Shown: in pieces, positions 41,602-56,400 of the stretch | How positions within the stretch are numbered: position 1 is the stretch's first letter | Layout: the number at the start of each line of letters is the position of its first letter | NCBI GenBank assembly: GCA_027563935.2 | Contig: CM050454.1 | Location: 3,438,001-3,502,000 of the forward strand | Source of the DNA: Costus lasius | Taxonomy: Eukaryota; Streptophyta; Magnoliopsida; Zingiberales; Costaceae | Direction: 5' to 3' | Length of the DNA: 64,000 bases | The notes under the pieces: model-generated | Databases searched by the model: none | Seen by the model: only the letters and a program-made list of their open reading frames with translations | What the model was told of the DNA's origin: nothing | Translations under genes and position numbers: made by a program

Positions 41602-43500
41602 ATCAGTATTTGGATCGACTGGAATTGTTTTAGCATTTGAAATGTTGAACAATCGTTTTGGTTTTGTCAAATACAATAAAATGCTAGTAAATTATGAAAT
41701 GCATTTATGATGATATGGAGTTGTGTAGTTGTTATTGTGATTGTTATATAGGTTGTATAAACGAGGTTTGATCGTGGTATGATCTTAAAAATGACTTGGT
41801 ATGGTTTTATTGAGTACATGTTATTCTATAGATTTTTATAAGTTGATGATTACAACTAGGGTATTGGTTGTTTTGGATAAATTGTTGGATTGTTTGTTAT
41901 TATTATGTTGACCAAAGTTCAATTCGAGTAGTTAGCCAATCATGGTCTCATTGGTGTTTGTTTGGAGTCATTGCCTAGGATTTTTTTAATATATTGAACC
42001 AAATTAAAAATTTTGGTTTGGTTTAGTTTGGATTTTAAATTGAATTGAAAACGAGACAAGGGAAGAATACTCCAAGTTTAATTTATTGATGTTTTAATCA
42101 CAAACTATACTGACCATGTTTAGCTAAGATATAAGCCACAAGTAGTCAAGTATACAAAGGTAAGGGTTATAATGAGTCCTCTTATGTCATAGGAAGTAAA
42201 CAATTTAGCATTGCACTAGTGGAAAGAGAAATGACATGTATTAGCAAACTGATAACATATTATGTGCCTGTCCAATCTAACACACAAAATAGATGATACG
42301 CCCATCTAACGGCGCATCTTGAGCAAACCGTCTGCTGAGGTGCCATATGTGATACCTCCGGTGACCCATGTGCACACATTCGACCTGCCTGGCACTAGCC
42401 CCACTGGTTACCATATCTTGCCTGCCCTTCCTAGGTTCGGACTCTTTACTATATTTACATGCATGGACATGAAGTTCACAAATCTTCTGAAACTATTTCC
42501 ATCATAGCCATGGCCAACTGCACTTTCTAATTTGAGATATGTTCAATCTACATTGGAAGAGTTTGTTTCCTTTAACAATAGGTGTGGTTGGTGTGGTTTG
42601 GATTTGTAACTGATTTGAAATATGTATGCAGATGATTTACGATTATGATTTTTCTTGACCTATTTTTTCACACTTGAGGGTGAGGCGGCCACCGTAAAGT
42701 TGATGTCGTTGAAGGCATCTAGAGTTTGCTTGTTATAGATGCATTTAAGAATTTATAATTAGCCCTTTAGCAGATAATACCGTTGGCATTTTAGCTAGTT
42801 GAATCCCACCCCTACTATTTAATCAGAAAATTTTGCCATTAGATGCTACAAATAGTAAACCCGTGGATACATTTGTTAGGCCTAAAATCTATATTTGATG
42901 CACGCAATGTTGAAAGTGTGGAGATACGAGGCAAATAACCTTACGGATAATTGCACACTGGCCACTAAACTATGCCAATTTATCACTTTGGCCTCTAAGC
43001 TTTAATTTTGATCAATTGCCCCTTAAACTATATAATTTATTGCCCCTATTTTTTTTTTTCAAATTTACCATTGAACTAATAAATATTTTGAATCTTTACT
43101 TACGTTTAAAAACTGAAAAACAAGATCTGATAGGATCGAGTGTGGGAGGGTGTCAATACAAATTACATTTACTGCAGGTGTGTCTCTATGATAATCGACT
43201 TTTATTTGCTTCTGTTCTCATGCTTTGCAGTTTTTTTGCAATGAGAAAATTTATGGAACTGAAATTCTAATTCCATAATTTTTATTAACTTACTATACTT
43301 GAAATTAAAAAGAAGGAAATGAATTTTCCACTACTAAAAATAATCAGATTTTCAATTCTCGTTAAATTTTTGTATACTTGATGAGTGCACCTAGGGATCA
43401 ACTCAGCGTTACTATCATGATCTCTCATTTCACCTATTCTCAAATATCTCCTGCTCTAGTCTTTGTTGTCTCTGAAGTGACAAAGGGGCTCGATTCACTG
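41602..43500. other. Intergenic and presumed promoter of the PEPCK-like gene
   Basis: No gene is supported here (the small ORF at 42319-42507 has no signature). Near 42950-43050 there is the CACTGGCCACTAAACTATGCC type of sequence that recurs in many plant genomes, probably an old repeat. The last few hundred bases should hold promoter and 5' leader. Confidence 0.4.
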
Positions 43501-43509
43501 ATGTTATGA
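43501..43509 (+). promoter_or_regulatory. Minimal uORF overlapping the main start
   Basis: ATG-TTA-TGA at 43501-43509, whose stop overlaps the main ATG at 43506-43508 as ATGA. This geometry allows termination-reinitiation. It matters only if the transcript starts upstream of 43501. Confidence 0.45.
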
Positions 43510-46500
43510 GGAACTCTTCTGTGAGGTGCCTTTGCCGTGCCAATCTTGCTTTCCAGTCTCCCCTCTTGCTTGCTAGACAAGTGAGTGTTGTTTATCTCCT
43601 CTTGATATTTTACATGTTTTATCTAATATATTTGCTTTGTCAAAAGATTAGGTTCTAGAATGTTGTCTATTAAATTTTTTTATCTGAACTTTTCTAGGCA
43701 TAGTTGTTAGATAGAGATGTTTGTGTTGATTGGGGTACTTATATTCAAATGTCGACTAAACTTTGACCTACTAATTATGGGGTATTTTCATATGATTGTT
43801 TGGTAGTGATACACTTGTTAATTATTGCATGAGAACCTCTTATAAATTTTAACCTTTGGCGCTGTTTTAGCATATTTATGTTTGAAAATTGTGGTTTGAC
43901 AGTAGTGGTAAAACTGGTAAATGATCTAGCATGATAGGTTTTGTAGCTGGTTTAGGACTAATTCCTAAGAGGAAGGAATTCTAATCCCATATTAGAGAGT
44001 AATTCTAGTAAATCTGAATTCTAATTTTTGGTTTGAACTCAAGATTAAAATTGAGAATTACACTAGCATTTCTCATGTTTGAAACATTATGCGTATTTGA
44101 TATTTTACTAAATTGCATCCAGATGTAAACAATGTCTAAAGTAAACACACATAAAGATAGCTATCTTTGTAAATACGAATATATATAGTTTATCCCTGAA
44201 TAGATGAATCATGCCATGTTCTCAATTTTGAAACTTACATTATATGGTTATCGTGGATCCTGTTCTTTTATGTTCTATTGCTATGTGATTCACACACAGT
44301 TTGATTGTCCATGGTTAGAAAGTTTTTTTCTTATTTCTCTTATTTTTGGTGGTTATTCAGTATGCAGTTTCAGCTACTTCGGTTGAGGAGGAAGCTGGAA
44401 TGTTTAGGTAAGTTTTTCTGGAAATTTCAGTTATTCTGTAACACATGTCTGTTTTCCTGATAAAAGTTTCAAAATTAACTATATAATTTTCTAGAATAAT
44501 GGCTTCTGCACAAAATCATTAATGTATGAGATAAATTTAGTGAAAGAAGCCAATTCACATCTGCATGAATGCAAAATATAGAATCTGGAACATGGTAGGT
44601 CAGTGGATATATAAAGTGCATTTGCCATGTTTAATAAAGGCAATTGTCATCTGAAATGATGTATGGATAAAGTTGAGGAGAAAATCCTCTAAAGGCCACT
44701 TAAAGTGCTGCATGGTTGTAAAGTAGCACTAGTTTTTTTCATTTGCATGTTGGTCTTGTGAAATTAATTTTATCTTTTTTATACTTCACTTTGATTTACC
44801 TTTACTGGTTATACATTACATAGGGAAGGGCTGGAAGCAACTTATGGACTAAATATGGCCCTTGCCAAAAGAGGCATAATTGTGAAGGATAAAGCCTTTC
44901 TTAACTTAAACAAATATGAGCTTCAAAGGAATGGTGCAACCACAGTAGGTAGACAGAACTTTCATTATTTTATTCTTCTAGGTTTCCTCCCTTTGAATTT
45001 ATGTGTTAATTTTCCTTCATAATCATATGGTTATCACTTGTTTTTGCAGAAAAATTGTCTGGCACTCCACTTTACGTTAGAGAAAATATTGTTGGTGCAC
45101 AGAAAATTTCCAAGGCTCAGTTTGGTAAACTTTTGAAACAGGTATAACAAGACACTTACGTCATACATTTCTATTTATAAAATAATTTAAAATTTTCACC
45201 ATGTACTATAGTATAAGCATTGGGCAAACATGCAATCTGGACAATAGAATGATGGATTATTGTGATTAATTGCACCAGGGGATGATTACAGAACCCTAGC
45301 TGTGTAGTCCTAGATTGGAAGTGGGAGGACTACAATGATATTTTAGTCTTTTTATGCTTGTTGTTAATAATTTGAGCTTAAGTAATTATCTATTGACCTA
45401 CAGTTAATTTTCTCATACCTAATGCTATGAGAGCCAACATAGTTCTAGGCACAATGAGGTTCCTATAAGAAAGGTTGCCATCATGAGATGAATTTCATGT
45501 CTTGTTAACTAGGGATAACTCTTGATTGAGTTAGGCAAGGCTTGACAAAAACATTATGATTTAGGATAGACTGTGATATTGGGTTTTTACTCTCTCATTA
45601 GAAGTGAGAGGAAAATTATAGTGATATTGGTTTTTAAGGTCTATTAAGTTTGATACCAAGGTGTTAAAACCTTAGTTGTTAATAACAAGGTCTCGACGTC
45701 AAGTCCTGCTCTCAATACTTACTCGCCTATGACAAAAAAATGGTTTGATGCCATCAACTAAAGCGTTTTAAATTATGTCAAGACTTGTTAAGTAATAAGT
45801 TAGTTTTCTGTTTTAGCAATGATAAGGATATTCAATTTTGGACTGCAAGCACTGTCTTAGATACACACAATTTAGTTGGCATGGTAATAATATGAAATTT
45901 GTACAGTTCATTTACTTTATTATTAGAATAATATTTCTTTTTCATCTTATCTGTTTGACCATATAGTTTAATTGGTTATTCAAGCAGTGGCAAACTCTGA
46001 ATTAGTATCAAGAGTCTTGTAGGTAGTTATTAAGCCTTCCAACTTTGCTACCAAAAATGACTGATGCATAATATCTAATAATTGAGATATTCATTTTCCT
46101 GTAAAGATGTTGTTTGCTAATATTTGGATACGTGAACCCTATTTATCGGTACTCCAACATAATGTGATATGTTTTGAGACCCACTATATATAACGCCACC
46201 AGCTTGACGTGGTGATAGAGTGTAGATAATCATCTTCTTACTTTTGATATTTTCTTTGTTAAGCCAAAGTTCTTTGATTTTGTTACTAGATTCTTTTATT
46301 ATTTTATTCTGTACTATTAGCTTTTCACTAACATTTCTAGAGGTGAATCACGAAACCATAGTAATGAATTTTTCTTGCATTGATGGTTGGAATTTGAACA
46401 TCAAAACTTGGTTTCTAGGTAATGATATTAGAGAAAATCAAACTGTATTTTAAATATCAATTCTTAGCTGTATTTATACTGTTATATTCCATTGAATTCC

Positions 46501-47414
46501 AATATTTAACTTCTATCATTTGGATTAAATTTTCCATTTAGTTCATAATGTGTGTTACTTTCTGTTTCCATCAACTATTACTTGACTCATTTACCTATGT
46601 TATGCACCAAATGTAGGTGATCTAACTACAATACTTAGTACGTAAAGGATAGTGTAATATGTCATAGAAGACTAACAAATGATGTTCCATGGGTGTAGTT
46701 CAGACAAAGGCCAGACAACACTTATTTGGAAATTTAATCTGTTATTTAGCAGCAAAACCGAGCTGTGATGTCCAATTATTTGTTTTTGGATACATGAATC
46801 TTTCCACGCCGTTTGTCATTGAGTTAAAATATAGGCTACGAAACATTTCTAACCAAACGTTACCAAACCCATACCAATCTTTTTCTGCAAAAAATGAACC
46901 AAATCATATTGGTCTATGAACTGATGGAAAACCAAGCTAAACCTAATTGAAATAGTTTATTTTTAGATATTTATTATGCTTTTTAAAAAATAAAAATATA
47001 TAATATGAATAAACAAATATCTTTAATTAAAAAGTTTGCAATTTTAATTTTTTGAGGTTGAACCAAACTGAAAATTTGGAAGTGCTAAAAAATAGAACAA
47101 AAGCGAATTATTTGGACAATTCTAGTCATGTGGAAGACCATATCTTCTTTTTATAAGGTTGTTTTATTATCTTTGCATAGTTTCAAATCTCACAGAAGTT
47201 CTTGTAAAGTTGTAATTTCTTTACGTAATCCCTTCACTCTGTTTGACTCTTTGACCATTATGAATGTCAATTACATTTAAATATGTGATGGCTCCACGTC
47301 ATCTTATGCTACTTTTGAGAAGTGTCTTTTGATTTGGGCTACTATAAATTATTGCATTTCTATTCAAAGCTTTTGCTGTCACCTTTGGTTCCTAACTCAA
47401 CCTCCTCACCTCTG

Positions 47415-47483
<69 letters not shown>

Positions 47484-50400
47484 TGTGCATGGAAGCGTGT
47501 TATATATATAAACAAATACAGAAATTTCAGTTTCAACTATCCTCCAACAACATAGCTGATAGCTGCATCAGACCTGCTCATGAAGAACTAAGAAAAGAAT
47601 AATTCTGAAATGGTTGAACATTTTCAAAACCACATAAGCTGTCTAGTCCTGCAAATAACTCTGTTATTTTAACTATTTATACATGCTTGTCAATTGGCCA
47701 AGACGCTACCCTCACATATGTTCAACCGGGCTAACAATCTCTTTTCATCCTAATGGTCAAATGATGATTGCAAAGAACTTTTTCATTCTCTCTCTAATTT
47801 AACCTTTCCGTTTTGACATACAAAGTCTTAATCATTTCTTGTTTTGGTTGAGAAATCTAAGATGTCATATTGATTTCTACTCATCCATCCTAAAAAGCCC
47901 TCATATTTTCTCTTAGAATTACACAAAGCAGATTGGTATTGTATATAGATAATACATATTATGTAATATATATATAGTACTATCAGTTTCGTGTCTGGTA
48001 TGAACTAATATCGATCATTATGTACCAGATAATAATGGTGCAGATTAGTATTTAAAACCTTTGTCATACTCTGTCTTAAATCATTTTACTTCTCCAGTTT
48101 GCCTCCATAATTCATATTATCTTCAAAAGTTAATGTAATTCTAGTTTTACAGATAGCATATTCAAAGATATTTTAGGACATTGATGTGAAATTATTTTTT
48201 TCTAACAAAGCAAGTCATGACGACATGATTTGATGATAAGATCTATTTATTTGTAACTAGAACTAACTTGCACCTTCCATGTGAAATTACTTATTGCTAT
48301 GTTGGCATTTGGTTTAGTTTTTTGCCTTATTCTTCTCTCTTTTCTATTTCTAGGTTACTTCTCATATATCTTCACTCTCGAAAATATTTGTACACGATGG
48401 AGCAATTGGTTCATCTCTAAAATGCAATGCCAAAGTTCGCGCCATTAGCGATAATTCCTCTGCCATCTTGTCACTATCTAATATTCTGTGGGAAACACCA
48501 AGCCGTGCAATTTCACATGACCCTTGCCCATTGACAGTCTATATTGCTAGCTCTATCAGGTAACTTGCAAAGTTATGATGATACCTTGAGATGGATTCTG
48601 GTTTGCAGTAATCTGTCTTAAGATATCTTTTAATTTTTCTTTTGTATGTTTTTTTAATTTTATTCATGTGTAGGGTGAAAATCAGAAATCAAATTGTAAT
48701 ATCATTATTCAGGAGGTTAGTTTTTTCAGAAATAGATCACCTGAAAGACAAGGATAAGTGCATTTTATAAGGTAGAAGTTTAGGGAATTATGGTAATATA
48801 ATGGCTATTCTGCAAAATTGAATACAAACTTAAGATGGCTAAGATGCCCATGACATAAGAGAGATTGAATCATAGGACACTGCCAGCGACATTATGATAC
48901 TCGTGGAAGCTTTTGTTAGTTTTATCATATGATCTAGTAGCGTATTCAATGCTTGAAAACATTACACCTAAAAAACAATTACAAAGTGAGGGTCTGGCTG
49001 CAATCAGTTATCTAGCTTCTCGCATCTTTTGATGAGGGGCAAACTTGTTTTAAAAAACAAATCAATCAGATGAAGATACATGACAAATGATGCAGTAGGA
49101 TCTCTCCATCAAGTTGAAGACTGGAGCCTGCTATCGACTAGAGATTGATGAAGTAGACTGACTAACCAAACTATCTATATGTTGGCCTACCAACTGAAGT
49201 TGAAGGGACCTAACCTCTAGTAGATTCAATACTACTTCAGTTAAGATCCATCAGATCGTTTCAAACCTATCCTTAGATATTACCCATCTTCGTAGATGAG
49301 TAATACCACAACTTGAGTTAGCCTAGTCGTAGATAACACAATAGTCCAACAAAACCAAACCAGAGCTCGTGTTGACCTAGGCAATGGGTAGCCATTACTC
49401 GAGACTAGTTCAGTGAAGGTCCGGTTGAAGATCAATGCTACGGGTTGGAACGCAAACATTTCTTGGCTTGACAACAAAGTTGATCTAAAAGAGAAGGATG
49501 AGGTCAAAGAGAGTTAAGGAAGATTGATGGACCTGGCTAAGCTCCATGCCGGTCTGGTAAGTTTGGTATGGCCTAGCTAACCTAACCTAATGATGGTAAG
49601 GGTAGTTCACCTTGCCTAAATAGGCTAGGTTGAGTTGAGCTGAGCCAAGGCCAATCATTAACAATGACATAACTGTGCTTGGATAAGGATGACGACATAG
49701 ATATAAATACTTGTTATTTAGTTCATCTTGTTTGTTCCAACTCAAAGCTAGACATAATAGGTACAAATTAATTGATCTTATGTAAATTATTAATATTACT
49801 AATATTTATGTCATTGCAAATGATTGTAGTTCTTTTGTTTTTTTTTTTAGAAAAAAGAATTAAGACATTAGGTCTAGTTTGGGGCTGATTCTGCTTTTAG
49901 CTTCTGCTGGCAGGAGAATTGTTAGTTGAAAGATAGTTGCTGGGGAAATACCCAGAACATAGTTGCCGCTAAGCAGAATAAATTATTGTGCTAAAATATT
50001 AAGCAGAGACTTGAAACAACTAAATGTGATTATACACTATGTAATTTTAATAACATAACAAGTTCATAGTTTGATACCACAAAGAGTTCATACTTTGATA
50101 TCACAAGAAGTTCATAATATGTCCGATACAACACCAAAGTTATTACACACAACGAAATTGTTTTTAGGCTACACTGGTCATGTTAATAAACTTAAAGCAA
50201 TCTGAATATGTAACATATCCATCTCAGTAGGATTAAATTGCTCTTCATCAATCCCTCAACTTGATCAGAATTATCTTCTAGAACAAAATTAGGAGTAACA
50301 TTAGCTTCTTAGAAAATAGGGTATGAATTCGTTGTTTGCCTAATGTAATTGTGTAGTGTCATTATTGCAATTACAATTTTCATCTGTGTTGTATAAGCAA

Positions 50401-53400
50401 ATGAAGGTATGTCTTCTAATACATCCCTTTTTTTTGGACTCCAAAACATCGCTCTATGCAACTTCTAAGTGAGGAGTGTGCCTTATTAAATACTTTCTTA
50501 AGTCCTTGTGGTGGACACCATTGTTGATATTCTTGGAGATGATACCTCACTCCTCTGTAAGGCCTAAAGTAATCACTCATCTATGAGTAACTAGCATCAA
50601 CTAAATAATACTTCCCTACAAATTTTAAGAATATTTCTGATTAACGATAGTAAAACCATTTTAATATGCATTATGATTAGTTTTGGAAACATACTTAGAG
50701 GAGGTTTTGGAAATTTATAACTTGGTTCATTTATGACTCGTGAGAGAACACGAGCATCATGAGCTGAACCTTCAAATCCAACTAGTACATATATGAATCT
50801 CATATCAAAGCTACAAATAACTAAAATGTTTTTAGTTGGCCGACCTTTTCTTCTAATAAATGATAGTTGATCTGCAAGTGGTACAACTGCATCTATATGT
50901 GTACCATCAATTACTCTAATATAATTATATAAATATAAAACAAATATATTAAAATCATATAATGTCGGTTATCATATAATGAGGCAGTTGGTATATGAAT
51001 AAAGAATGTAAACTTACCTTAAAATGAGGCATATGCCGGTTATCATATAATATCTATTTTAGAATTTCTGGAAACTCCCTATCAGCTGGCTCTATCAAAA
51101 CCTTTGCAAATTTACAAACTGATTTTAATACTTTATGGAAATTTCTATTTATAGTTTCACCAAAATGTTGAAATCTTTTCTGGATTTGCCTATTTGAAGC
51201 ACCTTGGGCCAATGTATAAATAAGCATGCCAACTTATTCAACGGTTGACATGTTTCTTGAGGGCTTCAATCCATATGTGTTCTCTAGAATAGTACACAGT
51301 TGCATGAAATCTGCTCATTCCATTCTTATCATTCTTCTACATCATTTTGGGTGTCCATATATTATTTCCACTATCCATCTAATTTCTGTAAACTCAGATA
51401 TCATACAAGGCGACTTACTCAGATATGTTTCATAATATTCTGCTATTGCAACCTGTGAACATTGAATTATATTCCAAAACTCCTTTTTGACGAATCTGTA
51501 TTCTCATCTCTAGATTCATTGTCCCTACTATTAGGGTTCATATCTAACAATAAATATAACAAATGTATAAGTAAAACAAAGTAACAACAAAAGAACATAA
51601 CAAACATAATTCATAATATTATCATAATGAACATAGTTTATAACAAAAGAGCATTATAACAAACTTAGTTAATAACAAAAGAGCATCATAACGAACATAA
51701 TTCATAACAAAGATAAACATAATTCTAATAGTCAACATAACAAAGTCACCCATAACTACTTATTTGCCTTCTCGTAATGATAGTGCAACCATCCTAGCTT
51801 ATCTTCAGTAGTTGTCATCTTTTTAAAAGCAATTCTCTTTGACTTATGTTCAAAGAGAGTAAAGACAAAGAAGTACAATCGAGTACCACGATGAATACCC
51901 AAAAGATCATTGAGTTCATTCATGTAGTTAGTATAATCATATGCTGATTCGTTTAGTCTTCGTTCAACACATGACGCCAATCTATAAATATCATCTTTTA
52001 AGTTGGCTGCAAAAGTGCTCCTAGTCTTCTTTCTACTAAAGCTTGGTAGTGAGGATGGTGTGACTGTTTCCTCTTCTAGTGCATTTCTTGCCGCATCAGC
52101 TTTACTTATCGCATGTTCAAGAGTTGCAGTATAACAAAAATTGCTAATGGTAATTGTTTGCCCAAACATGAGATCATTCTTCTTCTCGATGTCTGAGTGA
52201 AGACCCTTGTTTTGAAACTTAGCATATTATTTATTAATCTATAATTAACATAAGATATATATAATTTATAACAACGAAACAAATAATAAATACGAAATAA
52301 GATTCATACTGCAATTTTTGTTGCCCACCAGTCAGGGTTGCATCTACTGTGTCCAATCTTGTATTCCAACCAAGTCTAGTTTCTTTGCCCTTTAATTTTT
52401 TATATAATTTCCAATCAGCTTTTATCTTATCCTATTTATTTTTTAATTAAAGTTTATCATAATTCAATCTAGTGAGTTGATGAAAATTCTCGAGCATGAA
52501 TTTTCATCCTTGAGCATTCAAATATGTACTTGGACACATGTTTTTCTAGATTGCAGTGATATAGATATCGCAAAATATTATGATGGTTTGCATATTCCAT
52601 GTTGCTTTGTTTTTTGTTGTTAGTGTCATTGAGCTTGAATTAAGAAGTATGAACAAATAATAAACATTCATAAGTATAAAAATGTATACAGGTATAAACA
52701 AGATCTAATATGATATTCCATATAATCTAGGTATGTTATATGAAACAAAATTGATAATTCATATTATATGATCTCAGCATGTTATCAATATCTCTACGTG
52801 TGATTCGTTGAAGATGTGAGAAATTTGCAGCGGCCGCCGCTGGCTCGGGTCAATGAGTTAAACCGGATAGTTATATGAGTGAAACATAACTTAGAATGGG
52901 TTAAATCGGTTAGTTATATGTTGAAGTAAACATAAGAAACACCTTTTGAGCTGACATGGGTTAAACTGGATAGTCATATGTTGAAGTAAACATAAGAAGC
53001 ACCTTTGAGCTGGAATGGGTCGCCGGAGCTAGTCACTGAAGTTGGATGCGGAGCTGGATGCAAGGCTGCTCGCCGGAGTCGCAGACGCTTCTTGCGGTTG
53101 GCGAGCTTGTCGCTGGAGCTTGAAGAGTTGTCGAGATCTGTCACATTGTTGGTCGCCGAGATCCGTAACGCTGGTAGTCGCCAAGATCTGTCGCCGAGAT
53201 CTGTCGCCAAGCTTGAAGAGTCGCCGAGCCTGAAGAGCTGGTCACCGAACTTTGAAGATCTGGTTGCCGAGCTCTGTCGTTGAGCCGAGGAGTGGTTGAT
53301 CTAAGCAGATATGGTCGCAGAGCTACTGCTACTCTTCGGCTAAGGCAATGAGCAGCGACGGATGGCGGACGCTTGAAGGGGAGATGCGAGAATCAACTTC

Positions 53401-56400
53401 AGCTTTTCAGTGGAAGTTGGTTCTCCCCATCTTTTCAACGATAGTTGGAAATCACTACCGGCAGCCTGCAACCCTAAACAAGCACCTTGGAGCTGCTTTT
53501 GCTGCACGCCCCAGCAAAAGCAAGGCAGGCAGTAACCCCAAACCCTACTAGGGTGGGCAGCAGAAGCAGCTCCAAGATGTTTGTTTGGGGTTGATTTCCA
53601 GGCTGGTAGTAGCGATTTCTAGCTGCTGCTAGAAAGTCGGGGAGAACCAACTTCCACTTCCGCTGAAAAGCTGAAGCTGATTCTCGCGTCTCCCCTTCAA
53701 GCATCCACCGTCCACCACTGCTCGTCGCCTCAACTCGTGTCTCCCCTTTAGCTCGCATCTTCGCTTTAATCGTTCGCCGCCACTCGTCACCTCAACTTGT
53801 GTCTCCCCTTCAAGCGTCTGCCGCTGCTTGTCGCCTCAGCTGAAGAGCAGGAGTAGATCTGCGACTAGATCTACTTAGACCGACCACCCCTCAACCCGAC
53901 GACAGAGCTTGGGAACCAGATCTTCAAAGCTCAGTGACCAGCTCTTTAGGCTCGGTGACTCTTCAAGCTTGGCGACAGATCTCAGTGACCCTTGAAGCTC
54001 AGCAACAAGCTCGGTGATAGATCTCAGCGACCACCAGCGTGATAGATCTCGACGACCACCAGCGTGACATATCAAGCTCCAGTGACCAGCTCGCAACCGC
54101 AAGAAGCGTCAGCGAGTTGGCGAGCAGCCCCACATCCAATTCCGGTGACTAGCTCTGCCGACTAGCTCTGGCGACCCATTCCAGCTCCGCATCTAGCTCC
54201 AGCGCCCCATTCCAACTCAAAGGTGCTTCTTATGTTTACTTCAACATATAACTATCCGGTTTAGCTCATTCCAGCTCCGGCGACCCATTTTAAGTTATGT
54301 TTTACTTATATAACTATCTGGTTTAACTCATTTACCTGAGCCAGCGTCCGCTGCTGTAAATTTCTAACATCTTCAATGAATCACACGTAGAGATATTGAT
54401 AACATGTTGAGATTGTATAATATGAATTATCAATTTTGTTTCATATAACATGCCTAGATTATATAAAATATCATGGTAGATCTTGCTTATACTTGCATAC
54501 TTTTTTTATACTTCTTAATTTAAACTCAATGACACCGATAATATAAAACAAAGCAACATGGAATATGCAAACTATCATAATATTTTGCAATATCTGTGTC
54601 ACTGAAATCGGGAAAAACATCTGTCCAGGCAAACATTTCAATGTCTAAGGATGAAAATTCATGCTCGAGAATTTCCATCAACTCACAGCTCACTGGATTG
54701 AATTATGATAAACTTTAATTAAAAAATAAATAGGATCGACTAAAAGCTGATTGAAAATTATGGAAATAATTAAAGGGCAAGGTAACTGGACTTTGCTGGA
54801 ATACAAAATTGGATATAGTAGATGCAACCATAACTGGTGGGCAACAAAAATTGCGGTATGAATCTTCTTTCGTATTTATTGTTTGTTTCGTTGTTATAAA
54901 TTATATATATCTTATGATAATTGTAAATTAATGAGTATGCTAAGTTTCAAAAGAAGGGTCTTCACCCAAATATCGAGAAGAAGAATGATCTCATGTTTGG
55001 GCAAACAATTGTCACTCGCAATTTTTGTTATACTGCAATTCTTGAACATGCAATAGGTGAAGCTGATGTGGCAGGAGATGCGCCAAAGGAGGAACTAGTC
55101 ACACCATCCACACTACCAAGCTCTAGCAGAAATAAGACTAGGAGCACTTCTGTAGCCAGCTTAAAAGATGATATTCATATATTGGTGTCATGTATTGAAT
55201 GAAAACTAGACGAACCAACATATAATTATGCTGACTACATGAATGAACTCAATGATCTTTTGGGTATTCATTGTGGTGCTCGGTTGTACTTTTTTTTGCT
55301 TCTACTCTCTTTAAATAGAAGTTAAAGAGAATTGCTTTTAAACAAATGACAATTACTGAAGATAAGATATAATGGTTGCACTATCACTATAAGGAGGCAA
55401 ATAAGTAGTTATAGTGACTTTGTTAAGTTTGACTATTAGAATTATGTTTGTCTTTGTTATGAGATATGTTCATTATAATGCTCTTTTGTTATGAACTACG
55501 TTCGTTATGATAATATTATGAACTATGTTTGTTATGCTCTTTTGTTGTTATTTTGTTTTACTTATGCATTTGTTATATTTGTTGTTAGATATGAACCCTA
55601 ATAGTAGGGACAATGAATCTGGAGATGAGAGTACAGATTCGTCAGAAAAGTTTTGGAGTATAGTTCAATGTTCACAGGTTGCAATAGCAGAATATTATGA
55701 AACATATATGAATAAGTCGACTTGTATGACATCTGAGTTTATAGGAATTAGATGGATGGTGGAACTAATATATGGACACCTAAAAAGATGTAGAAGAATG
55801 ATGAGGATGGAACGAGCTAATTTCATACAATTGTGTACTATTATAGAGAACACATATGCATTGAAGCCCTTAAGGAACATGTCAACTGTTGAAAAAGTTA
55901 GGCATGTTTATTTATACATTGGCTCAAGGTGCTTCAAATAGACAAGTCCATGAAAGATTTCGATATTCTGGTGAAACTATAAGCAAAAATTTTCAGGAAG
56001 TATTAAAATCAGTTTGTAAATTTGCAAAGGTTTTGATAGAGCCAGCTGATAGGGAGTTCGAGAAATTCCAAAACAAATATTATATGATAACTGGTATATG
56101 CCTCATTAAGGTAAGTTTATATTTTTTATTCATATACCACCTGCCTCATTTATATGATAACTGATATTATATGATTTTACTGTACTTGTTCTATATTTAT
56201 AAGATTGTATTGGGACAATTGATGGTACACATATAGATGCAGTTATACCACTTGTAGATCAACTGCCATTTATAGGAAGAAAAAGTAGACAACCTCAAAA
56301 CATTCTAGCTGGTTGTAGCTTTGATATAAGATTCATATATGCATTAGCTGGATTTGAAGGTTCAGGTCATGATGCTCGTGTTCTCTCACTATCTATAAAT

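Noticed and set aside
47322..47555. Tyr-Ile repeat ORF
   Set aside because: It is only the translation of the (TA)n microsatellite in an intron.
49280..49507. A 75-aa minus-strand ORF in intron 5 of the PEPCK-like gene
   Set aside because: No domain or repeat partner seen, and it lies in intron sequence just outside the Harbinger insertion.
53005..54102. ORFs at the centre of the Harbinger palindrome
   Set aside because: They follow short repeats mirrored on both sides and match no Harbinger or host protein I recognise.
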